Assembly (NCBI RefSeq): GCF_010894475.1 | Contig: NZ_JAAIYB010000006.1 | Span: forward strand, 1 to 51,244 | Direction: 5' to 3' | DNA length: 51,244 nt | Source of the DNA: Myxococcus vastator | GTDB lineage: Bacteria > Myxococcota > Myxococcia > Myxococcales > Myxococcaceae | Shown here: one piece after another, positions 1 through 7,549 of the stretch | Layout: every line of letters starts with the position of its first letter | How positions within the stretch are numbered: position 1 is the first letter of the stretch | Translations under genes and position numbers: made by a program | Notes under the pieces: generated by a model | Seen by the model: only the letters and a program-made list of their open reading frames with translations | The model's database searches: none | Told to the model about the DNA's origin: nothing

Positions 1-1
1 G

Positions 2-232
2 CGCAGGCTGCTGTATGCGCTGGCAAGTCAGCCGGGCCGCGCCGTGTCGAAAGAGGACTGCGTCCGGGCGATGTGGGACGCGGACTACGACCCGCGGCTC
101 CACGACAACGCGCTGCGCGTCCACGTCAGCCACGCGCGGGGTCTGCTGGAGGGCATGGAGGCCCGCATCGTGTTCGAGCCTCCTGGCTACCGGCTGGAGA
201 CCGCCGAGGGCTTCGTCTTCGTGACGGTTTAG
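2..232 (+). CDS. C-terminal fragment of a winged-helix (OmpR/PhoB-type) transcriptional regulator
   Basis: The frame is open from the window edge and ends at a TAG at 230-232, so only the last 76 residues are present. They match the pattern of the OmpR/PhoB effector domain: a Leu-rich first helix, 'GRAVSKEDCVRAMW' as the positioning helix, 'NALRVHVSHARGLLEG' as the recognition helix, and the closing wing strand 'FEPPGYRLE'. In PhoB-like proteins this domain binds DNA and is usually controlled by an N-terminal receiver, which would lie outside the window. Because the beginning is missing, it cannot be said whether this is a response regulator or a one-component regulator. The neighbouring lipoprotein starts about 130 bp downstream on the same strand. 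Confidence 0.75.
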   Translation, partial: RRLLYALASQPGRAVSKEDCVRAMWDADYDPRLHDNALRVHVSHARGLLEGMEARIVFEPPGYRLETAEGFVFVTV

Positions 233-364
233 CGCGATTTAATCCGGCTTAACTCGCCCAGGCGCCGCGTCCTCATGACAATCCCAGTCGTCGCGGTCGA
301 GGGCTGCCTGTGTTTGTCGGCGGCGCGCGATGCGACCAGTCAAACCAGAGCTGGGGGTAATCAC

Positions 365-658
365 ATGAAGTCGACGTTGATGAAGCTGTTTGTCGTTGCG
401 GCGGCGGTCGTGACGGTGGGTTGTGGGGGCGGCATGGAGGAGGAGGCGCCGTTGGACATGGCGCCGCAGGTCTCCGACGAGGGTGGGGTGGCGCAGCAGG
501 ACCTGCCGGTGTGCGGGTCGGGTCTGTACTGCAGCCTCAGTCCGGTCTCGGGCGCCTCGATGTGTGTCCAGACGCCCACCTCGACACTGGCCATCTACTG
601 CTGCCCGTCCGGTCGGCGCATCTATCACACCTCGGGCGGCGGTCAGTTCTGCGCCTGA
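365..658 (+). CDS. Small Cys-rich lipoprotein (97 aa), unknown function
   Basis: The ATG at 365 follows a GGGGG Shine-Dalgarno stretch. The product has a classic lipoprotein signal: two Lys near the start, a hydrophobic core and a lipobox 'TVGC' with the lipidated Cys at residue 20. An acidic linker follows, then a short domain with six Cys residues ('VCGSGLYC', 'MC', 'YCC', 'FC'), likely disulphide bonded outside the cell. No known domain was recognised. Its layout resembles the lipoprotein at 50268-50609, which suggests a family of small cell-surface proteins, common in myxobacteria. It appears to be a single-gene unit, closed by a strong hairpin at 684-717. Confidence 0.75.
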   Translation: MKSTLMKLFVVAAAVVTVGCGGGMEEEAPLDMAPQVSDEGGVAQQDLPVCGSGLYCSLSPVSGASMCVQTPTSTLAIYCCPSGRRIYHTSGGGQFCA

Positions 659-683
659 GCGTGGTGAGTCGCCGTTGAGGTGA

Positions 684-717
684 GGAGCGGGGGCACGAAT
701 GACGTGTCCCCCGCTCC
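684..717. terminator. Strong hairpin, probable terminator
   Basis: A 14-base arm beginning GGAGCGGGGG pairs with the arm ending CCCCCGCTCC, with one bulged T and a 5-base loop. It lies 26 bp after the stop of the lipoprotein gene. There is no T tract, so termination may need a protein factor. Nothing else was recognised in the rest of the 659-944 gap except a weak sigma-54-like site at 854-869. Confidence 0.5.
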
Positions 718-853
718 GGCCCCCCCGGGCGCAGTCGCATGCGGCGCCGTGGGGCTCCGCCGGTTCAGGCGGCGCGCGGTGTCGAACTCCGGTATTCCGC
801 GCGCGAATCCAACGAATTCCAGGAGCCCCTGGTGCTCGCAGCGGAGCACGTCG

Positions 854-869
854 TGGCACCTTGTTTGAT
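854..869 (+). promoter_or_regulatory. Weak sigma-54-like promoter
   Basis: TGGCAC at 854-859, five bases, then TTGAT at 865-869. The -24 element and spacing fit the sigma-54 consensus, but the -12 element reads TTGA instead of TTGC. It would start a transcript about 65 bp before the operon at 945. The mismatch hits a critical base, so this is only a candidate. Confidence 0.25.
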
Positions 870-944
870 TCGCGTGAAACAGAAATAATCCCGCGGCACT
901 TCATCGGGACGGTTTCAACGTTGTTGCGGATTCGTGAGTCGCAG

Positions 945-1331
945 ATGAGTTCGTTGCGCAGCGCCGCGATGGACAGCCGCGTCTCGCAGCTCGTCACGGC
1001 GCTCCTCGCGGAGCCCTCCGCGGTGGAGCCCGCGTGGACCCGCGAGCGGCTCGAGCCGGTGGTGCGCAGGGTGGTGGACCGGGGCATCTTCTCGCTCGGC
1101 GACGTGCGCGTGTACGTGCAGCTCGCCGAGTCGCTGGGAGATGACTTCGAGTCGCAGCGTCCCCACGCGTGGATGCGTGCGTGGCTGGATGACGCCTCCG
1201 TTTCGGACCCTGTCGCGCGTCTGCACCGCGTGGTGCGTGAGCGCCGCCGCCGCGAGGACGTGGCGGCGCAGAACGAGCGGAAGGAGGCAGCCTTCCGCCT
1301 CCGCCACGCCACGGTCGGCGAGGGCCGCTGA
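945..1331 (+). CDS. Small helical protein of unknown function, first gene of the putative effector operon
   Basis: A 128-aa protein from the ATG at 945; an in-frame ATG at 969 is an alternative. There is no signal peptide or membrane segment. It is predicted mostly helical and ends in a highly charged helix rich in Arg and Glu ('VVRERRRREDVAAQNERK'). No family was recognised. The gene is 24 bp before the LysM/peptidoglycan-binding gene and on the same strand, so it is probably co-transcribed with it and with the giant effector-like gene. By analogy with small genes beside secretion-system cargo, a chaperone or adaptor role is possible, but the sequence does not show this directly. Confidence 0.6.
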   Translation: MSSLRSAAMDSRVSQLVTALLAEPSAVEPAWTRERLEPVVRRVVDRGIFSLGDVRVYVQLAESLGDDFESQRPHAWMRAWLDDASVSDPVARLHRVVRERRRREDVAAQNERKEAAFRLRHATVGEGR

Positions 1332-1355
1332 CCGTTCCACTCCCAGAGAGGCCTC

Positions 1356-2333
1356 ATGTCCCCTTCCTCGACTTCACGGCAGGACCCGGCGGTTGCTCCC
1401 TGTCCCTTGCGCGCGGGCAAGGGGCAGGTGGAGGTGGTCGTCGTCGATGACCGCGAGGCGCCGCTGTCCGGCGTGGCGGTGGAGCTGGCGCGGGGGACGG
1501 CGGACGAGGCGCTGCGCACGCGCACCGACGAGCACGGCGTCGCGCTGTTCGAGGGGCTCGAGGAGGGGCGCTACCGCTTCCGGTTGCTCGACGTGGAGCC
1601 CGCGCTGTGGCGGGTGCTCGGCCGGCTCCCCCTGCCTCCGCGCGCCGCGGGCGCCGCGCCTCGCTGGGGCGCCGCCTCGCAGCCCAGGCCGCTGTCCTGG
1701 ACGTGCGAAGGGACGGAGTCGCTCGCGGTGCTGGCGGCGAGGCTGGGGGTGCGTCCCTCGCGGCTCATCGACGCGAGCACGGGGCAGCCGCTCACCCCAG
1801 AGGTGGCCCCCGCGCCGGGGACGCGTGTGGAGGTGCGGCCGTTCTCCCACGAGTGGACGACGGTGGAGACCGGCTTCCGGCAGGTGGTTCACCGCATCGG
1901 GCTGCCCCTGTCCCTGGTGGTGGTGCTGCGCGACGGCACGCACCACCCCCGCGCGCACCAGCCCTACCTGTTGAAGGTGTGGCTGGACGACGAGGAGGAG
2001 CTGCCCGCGCGCGAGGGCATGACGGACGCGGAGGGCCGCATGGCGCAGGTGCTGCCCGCGCGCGCGGCGCGTGGAGAGGTGACGGTGTCTCCCGGCCGCG
2101 ACGACGAGCGCAAGGTGACGCTGCGCTTCGCGGCGCTGCGCGCGACGAGCGCTCCGGAGGGCTTGCAGGAGCGGCTGGAGAACCTGGGGTTCTCCTGTGG
2201 TGGCGAGCGTGGCCAGGTCGGCCCGAAGACGCGCCTGGCCGTGGAGTGGTTCCAGTACGCGCTCGGGCTGCCTCCGAGCGGAGAGGCCGACGAGGCGACC
2301 TGCGCCGCGCTGGGCCTGTTGCACCGCTCGTAG
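1356..2333 (+). CDS. LysM-like and peptidoglycan-binding-domain protein, probable secretion adaptor
   Basis: A 325-aa cytosolic-type protein without a signal peptide. Residues about 25-85 read like a carboxypeptidase-regulatory-like beta sandwich ('VEVVVVDDREAPLSGVAVEL', then 'TDEHGVALFEGLEEGRYRF'). About 115-165 resemble a LysM unit ('GTESLAVLAARLGV', ending in 'PGTRVEVRP'). About 190-265 look like a second sandwich. The C-terminus (about 270-325) fits a PG_binding_1 domain ('LQERLENLGF', 'VGPKTRLAVEWFQ', 'GEADEATCAAL'). Proteins with this mix of cargo-type modules are often encoded beside type VI secretion or contractile-injection effectors. It sits 18 bp before the large multidomain gene. 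The adaptor role is inferred from domains and position. Confidence 0.65.
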   Translation: MSPSSTSRQDPAVAPCPLRAGKGQVEVVVVDDREAPLSGVAVELARGTADEALRTRTDEHGVALFEGLEEGRYRFRLLDVEPALWRVLGRLPLPPRAAGAAPRWGAASQPRPLSWTCEGTESLAVLAARLGVRPSRLIDASTGQPLTPEVAPAPGTRVEVRPFSHEWTTVETGFRQVVHRIGLPLSLVVVLRDGTHHPRAHQPYLLKVWLDDEEELPAREGMTDAEGRMAQVLPARAARGEVTVSPGRDDERKVTLRFAALRATSAPEGLQERLENLGFSCGGERGQVGPKTRLAVEWFQYALGLPPSGEADEATCAALGLLHRS

Positions 2334-2351
2334 CATTGGAGGTCTTTTTCC

Positions 2352-5300
2352 ATGCAGTGCCCCAACTGCGCGCCCGGCACCATGCGCGACCTGTCCGTGA
2401 CGCCACCTCGCTGCCTGGAGTGCGGCGCCGTGCTCGTTCCGGCGCCTCCCAGCGCGCAGTCCTCCTTCGACTCGATGGAGACCGATGTCGAGGAGGAGGA
2501 CTTCGAGTTCGAGGAGTACGAGACGTATGAGGACCTGCTGGCCTCCCAGGAAGAGGTCGAGCGGCTGGAGAGCGGCGACTACGACGACGTCCTGGACGAC
2601 TTCCTGGACGACGAGGAGCCGTACCGGCTCTCCAGCGACGAGATGCGAGAGGAGACGCTCCGGGCCTCGCTGGTCACCGACGACCTGACGCCCCCGGAGT
2701 CGCCACCGTCCAACGCGATGAGCGACGACGTCGCCGAGGAGCGCTGTGTCCCGCTGGGCGTGGAGACCACTGTCTCCGACAAGCCGGTGGTGCCGCCGAG
2801 CTTCCCGGTGCGGATGCTCCTGTGGAACATCGCCGACCTGGGCGGAGGCCCGAGCGGAACGCTCCCGGTGCGCAAGCAGTGGACCATTGACGCCCTGGCC
2901 CACGTCATCCGCACGGCGAACGCCGACATCGTCACCATCCTGGAGCTGAAGAAGAAGGGGGGCAGCCGGCTGGTGGAGCCCAAGCCGCCCGCCCAGATGA
3001 AGCAACACACCGGCCGCGGGGGCAGCGGGACGAAGCTGCCGGTGTTGATGCGACTGGCGGCCGCCTTCGTTGAGCCCAGGGGCTACCAGGTCAAGACGGC
3101 CTCGGGCGCAGAGGTCGGCCAGGTCGCGGCGCGGGAGGCGGCGCTCCTCAATGACCTGGCGAAGCACTTCTCGGAGCGCGTGCGGCGGACCCTCTGGCCA
3201 CGAGACGAGCAGGGCGAGGACGACGAGGCGCGGGACCCCGTCCCTATCGATTGGAGCGAGACCTCGCAGGAGCTGGACGCCGACAAGCTGGGCATCATCG
3301 AGGGCAGGCTCGATGCGGCCTGGGGGGCATGTGAGCCAGACCTGGTGAAGCGCTTCGGCAGGCCCGCGGCGAAGAAGGCGAAGGACGAGGCCGACGAAGA
3401 AGACGAGGAGCCGCCCGAGGCGCTCGTCGCGACATCGATTGACGTGTTGGGCAAGAAGCAGGCGAAGCTGGATGCCTACTGCCTGCTCTGCGTGCGGCTG
3501 CTCGTGGAGGAGGGCTACTACGATTGGCTCCAGCCCTACGCGAGCCGCTACACGTCGAAGGAGAAGGACGCGAAGAAGGGCGGGCCGGAGGCGACGGAGA
3601 AGCGGAAGCGGGACGAGCTGGCGCAGCTCGGGGTCACGCTGCTGCGCGAGCACTGCGGCATCCTGTTCCATCGCTACCTGGCCGTCGTCGCGGGCATGGA
3701 AGCCGACGAGGTCCCGGCCACCAAGCAGCTTGTCCTCGAGAACAGCCTGCACCGCTCCAACGACGCGCATCTGCAGCGCGTCTACGAGAAGAAGCTCGCG
3801 GAATATCAAGAGCGCAAGAGTGAGGTGGAGGACGCGCCGGAGGCCCACGCGGGCCTGAGCGAGTTCATCCGCATCCGAAATGCGCTGAACGAGCAGTGCA
3901 AGGCGCGCGGTGAGGAGGTCTATGCGTCGTGGCCCGCGGAGGTGCCCGACCAGCCCGTCAAGGGGCTCTACACCCAGGATGAGGCGTACGGCGTCCTGTG
4001 GCGCAAGTCCAGGTTGGACGTGGATGAAGCGGCCATCTCGTACCTCAGCGCCTACGTGGCGAAGCGCTCGCAGGGGGGCGAATCCCCGTCGATGGATGTC
4101 GACACCGTCAAGAGCCTCTACAGCAAGCGGGAGCCCATCCGGATTCCGGTGCGGCTGGCGCAGGTGCAGAGCGCGCCCGAGGTGAGCGTGGTGGCGTGGC
4201 ATCCCCCCGCGCCGGGAGACCGCAACAAGAACGCGCGCGGCACGGACTTCCGCGCCTTCCTCCAGTACTGCAAGGACGAGCGCCAGGAGAAGGTGCTCGG
4301 CGTGGTGCTCTCGGACCTGAACATCGACACCGCCCGGCCCAAGGCCGAACTCGCGAAGGATGGCACGCCGTACATCGACACCTGCGTGGAGCGCTTGTCG
4401 TTCCACCAGTTCTTCCAGACGCTGCTGGGGCCCGAGGCGGACGCGAGCCACCTGTACGCCATGGCGCCGCAGCTCTCGACCATCGCCAAGAGCAAGTTCG
4501 GGAGCTGGGCCGTGGACAGCGAGAAGGCGTTTGGAGACGGCTCGCTCAAGACGCTCCGGAGCTTCGTCAACAGCAAGGTGAAGCCGGAGCTGTTCGCCCC
4601 CTTCAAGACGTCAACGGGCCGCGAGCTGCGGCCCGCGCTCTCCTCCGCGGAGGACGTGCTGGCCCACATCGAGTCGTTCATCACCCCGCCGCAGCAGCGC
4701 TACGGGGCGAGCGGCTACGACAAGATTCTCGTGTACTCGCGGCGGACGGATGGCTGGCTGCTGGAGCAGTCGTCGGTCTACGTCATCCCGTTCCCCATGG
4801 TGCTCGCGGACGAGCAGGAGAAGGGGCTCTTCTTCATCCACGGCAACCTGCTGCCCAAGCACCTCCAGCCGTTCTGGCGGCTCATCCAGTTGGAGGACGC
4901 GAAGCTGCCCGAGGAGAAGCGGATCTTCGACAACCTGCGCGCCCCGGGCGTGAAGCTCACGGGCTCGGAGGACGCGCGCTGGGAAGCGGTCATGGTCGCC
5001 GCGAAGAAGCTGAGCGACCACATGCCGCTCGTCTCCGACCTGCGGCTCGTCTACAGCGGCGAGGAGGCGCTGGTCGTGGAGGAGGTGGAGGTCGCCACCG
5101 AGACGGTGTCCACCGAGCTGGGTGCGCTGGAGGCGCTGTGTGCCGCCTATCAGAAATCCCACGCCGCGGATGACGAGGCCACGGAGGCGCTGAGCGCGAT
5201 TCTGGACGCCGCGGAGAGGGTCCCCGCTTCGGACCATGCCCGCTCCAACGCGCTGGTGGCGGAGGCCATGCAGTGGCGGGAGACGTTCGCCGCGCTGCGG

Positions 5301-7307
5301 AGCGCGGGCTTCGACCCGGAGGAGTACTGGGACAGGCGGCCCGCGCTGAAGTCGGAGAAGGGGAAGGACAAGGGGGGCGGCAACGGCATCTCGCTGGACA
5401 CCCACCTGGCCTCCATCCACCAGGGGCGGGTTCCCAACTCGGGCGGAGGGGACTGTCTGTTCCGCGCGCTGTCCCAGTTGTTCTTCGGCACGGAGGAGCA
5501 CCACCGCGAGGTGCGCCAGGCGGTGGTCAATCACCTGGAAGACCTGCTCGCCGGGCAGTCGCTGGACGGTGGAGGGATGGTGGGGCCGGCGGCAGCGGCG
5601 ACGTTCCGGCAGGACATGGGGTTGCTGCTCGACTGGCACCGCGTGGCCTGGCCCCACGAGCCCGCATACCGCCGCGTCGCGGGCGTGGACCCCTGGCGGC
5701 AGTACCTGCGGGCCATGAGCCGGGACCGGGCTTGGGGCGACCACGTGGCGCTGGCGGCGGCGTCCCACCTGTTCCAGGTGCGCTTCGAGATGTTCGCTCG
5801 GACGGGGGCGACTTCGTACTGGACGGACCTGGTGGACTTCGTGCCGCGCACCGAGGGACACGCGGCGCGGCCCCTGCTTCGACTGGCGAACCTGGGCAAC
5901 GCGCACTACGAGGCGGTGGGGCCCACGGATGCGCCGCTCCCCCCGGCCTCGGCCTTCCCTGCCGTGCTGGAAGCGCTCAGCGCGCGCCGCCGCCGCGACG
6001 AGGTGCAGGCGCCTCCATCCGGCTCGAAGAAGGTCGAGTCCCCCCAGTCAGCGACCGCGCCCACGAAGCCCGCCACGTCGGATCCATCCACCGTGGGGCC
6101 CGTGTGCAAGTGGACGCACACGCACTACTTCAAGTCCGACACGCCCGCCCACCACCCGCACGCGCTCTTCCTCTTCGGAGAGAACGACGCCTCGAAGAAG
6201 AAGAAGCACTCCCAGAGCAACACGCAGGCCGTCATCCGGATGAATCCGAACGCGCTGGGGATTCGCACCTGCTGGATCGCGGGCGTGGGCATGCGGGACA
6301 CGGACCTCGCGAAGAACCAGGTGGCGATTGATCAGGACTGTGACGAGGCCGTCCAGCTCCTGCAGAGCGGCAAGTACACCACCCTGGTGGTGCCGTGGAA
6401 CCACGCGCTGGACAGCGTGGACATCGGGACGGGGATTGCCGCGCTGCCCGCGAGCGCGCCCAAGACGTGGGCGCACCTGACGAAGCGCATCGACGCGCTC
6501 ATCACCTGGGCAAGCAAGCACCTGGGCACGGTGCTGGTCGTCCCGCAGGTGAACGCGCTCGTGCCCACCGTGGTGCGGCAGCAGGCGTCGGACCTCCACA
6601 TTCAGGAGGTCTCGGACGTGATGAGCCAATCCGCGACCATGGGAGATGACTCCAGCACGAGCGTGCTGGGGCAGCCGAACGTCGTGTCCTTGAGGACGCT
6701 GCTCTTCTCCGGAGCGACCTCCCCTGAGACAGGGCTGCTGTCGGACAAGGACTACGAGAAGAACAAGGCGATGCTCGACGAGGACCTGGCCGTGCTCACC
6801 CAGAAGGTGGAGAGCGGCCAGTACCGCAGGCTCGTGCTCGAACGAGACGAGGAGGGGGATATCGTCCTGGGCACGGCCCTGGGGAAGCTCGACCAGCACG
6901 CGCCCCGGACGCTGGACTATCTGCGCGAGCGCCTGGAGGCGTTGTGCAGGCGCTGTGCGGAGGTCCACGTCGAGGACGAGAACTCGATGCAGGGCATCGA
7001 GGCGTCGCAGTCCCTGGACTTCCTGTCCGTTGACGATGGCCGTACTTCTTCCGAAGGAGTCAAGCGCAAGAAGCCCAGCTTCGCCTACGAGGACGAGGAG
7101 GACGACGACGCCACCCAGGAGATGGACCCATCGGAACGGATTGCGCCGTCGAATCACAAGAAGCGCAAGTTCATGGGGTCGCCTGCGAGCGCCGAGGAGG
7201 ATGAAGAGGTGCACCTCTTCGATGACGACGTGCCGCCACCGCCTCCCGTCGTGGAGGAGGGGGATGAGGCCAGCCCCAAGAAGCAGAAGAGGGGGCCGAC
7301 CGAGTAG
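2352..7307 (+). CDS. Giant multidomain putative effector: zinc ribbon, EEP nuclease/phosphatase, OTU protease, FGEN/GTG domain, NLS-like tail
   Basis: 1651 aa, preceded by GGAGG. Residues 3, 6, 21 and 24 are Cys pairs of a zinc ribbon. An acidic linker (about 35-130) follows. An EEP domain spans about 153-900: W158-N159, metal-ligand-type E198, H617, D655-L-N657 and D889-H890, with a large helical insert at about 210-600. An OTU domain spans about 1015-1195: D1034-C1035 in 'GGGDCLFRAL' is the nucleophile box and H1185 in 'NAHYEAV' the His box. About 1255-1410 carries 'FLFGEN', 'QAVIRMNPNALGI' and 'IGTGIAAL', as in phage/plasmid FGDN-GGQA-type domains (DUF7831-like, name from memory). The tail has basic clusters at 1571-1574, 1603-1606 and 1643-1647. 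There is no signal peptide, as expected for cargo of an injection system. Hydrolysis of nucleic acid or phospholipid by EEP and ubiquitin cleavage by OTU are inferences from family. Confidence 0.75.
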   Translation: MQCPNCAPGTMRDLSVTPPRCLECGAVLVPAPPSAQSSFDSMETDVEEEDFEFEEYETYEDLLASQEEVERLESGDYDDVLDDFLDDEEPYRLSSDEMREETLRASLVTDDLTPPESPPSNAMSDDVAEERCVPLGVETTVSDKPVVPPSFPVRMLLWNIADLGGGPSGTLPVRKQWTIDALAHVIRTANADIVTILELKKKGGSRLVEPKPPAQMKQHTGRGGSGTKLPVLMRLAAAFVEPRGYQVKTASGAEVGQVAAREAALLNDLAKHFSERVRRTLWPRDEQGEDDEARDPVPIDWSETSQELDADKLGIIEGRLDAAWGACEPDLVKRFGRPAAKKAKDEADEEDEEPPEALVATSIDVLGKKQAKLDAYCLLCVRLLVEEGYYDWLQPYASRYTSKEKDAKKGGPEATEKRKRDELAQLGVTLLREHCGILFHRYLAVVAGMEADEVPATKQLVLENSLHRSNDAHLQRVYEKKLAEYQERKSEVEDAPEAHAGLSEFIRIRNALNEQCKARGEEVYASWPAEVPDQPVKGLYTQDEAYGVLWRKSRLDVDEAAISYLSAYVAKRSQGGESPSMDVDTVKSLYSKREPIRIPVRLAQVQSAPEVSVVAWHPPAPGDRNKNARGTDFRAFLQYCKDERQEKVLGVVLSDLNIDTARPKAELAKDGTPYIDTCVERLSFHQFFQTLLGPEADASHLYAMAPQLSTIAKSKFGSWAVDSEKAFGDGSLKTLRSFVNSKVKPELFAPFKTSTGRELRPALSSAEDVLAHIESFITPPQQRYGASGYDKILVYSRRTDGWLLEQSSVYVIPFPMVLADEQEKGLFFIHGNLLPKHLQPFWRLIQLEDAKLPEEKRIFDNLRAPGVKLTGSEDARWEAVMVAAKKLSDHMPLVSDLRLVYSGEEALVVEEVEVATETVSTELGALEALCAAYQKSHAADDEATEALSAILDAAERVPASDHARSNALVAEAMQWRETFAALRSAGFDPEEYWDRRPALKSEKGKDKGGGNGISLDTHLASIHQGRVPNSGGGDCLFRALSQLFFGTEEHHREVRQAVVNHLEDLLAGQSLDGGGMVGPAAAATFRQDMGLLLDWHRVAWPHEPAYRRVAGVDPWRQYLRAMSRDRAWGDHVALAAASHLFQVRFEMFARTGATSYWTDLVDFVPRTEGHAARPLLRLANLGNAHYEAVGPTDAPLPPASAFPAVLEALSARRRRDEVQAPPSGSKKVESPQSATAPTKPATSDPSTVGPVCKWTHTHYFKSDTPAHHPHALFLFGENDASKKKKHSQSNTQAVIRMNPNALGIRTCWIAGVGMRDTDLAKNQVAIDQDCDEAVQLLQSGKYTTLVVPWNHALDSVDIGTGIAALPASAPKTWAHLTKRIDALITWASKHLGTVLVVPQVNALVPTVVRQQASDLHIQEVSDVMSQSATMGDDSSTSVLGQPNVVSLRTLLFSGATSPETGLLSDKDYEKNKAMLDEDLAVLTQKVESGQYRRLVLERDEEGDIVLGTALGKLDQHAPRTLDYLRERLEALCRRCAEVHVEDENSMQGIEASQSLDFLSVDDGRTSSEGVKRKKPSFAYEDEEDDDATQEMDPSERIAPSNHKKRKFMGSPASAEEDEEVHLFDDDVPPPPPVVEEGDEASPKKQKRGPTE

Positions 7308-7549
7308 GGCCTCGGTATGGGGCCGTCATCTTCGTTGCTGAAACCCACGCCAGGCCTGAGCGCCGCTTCCACGACGGCTTCATCACCGCGCGACCCAGGT
7401 GCGGGTGGCCTTTTCATCGGGGGCGGTGTTCACCAGGCGATTGAAGTGCACATCATTGAACCTGAGGACGGAGTCCCCGTGGCCGACCGCCTGCTCCCCC
7501 AGGTCCACTGGCAGCCGCCACGCCCAACGCCGCCCTGGAAGACGCCCTC

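Noticed and set aside
1374-4451. Long open frame on the minus strand (over 1000 codons)
   Set aside because: It lies opposite the adaptor and effector genes, its translation is rich in Arg, Leu and His without motifs, and it arises from the high GC bias of the true genes.
7308-7549. Short open frame after the giant gene as a possible immunity gene
   Set aside because: The frame starting at 7317 runs into the PilZ gene, has no ribosome site and gives low-complexity text; no immunity-like protein can be supported.
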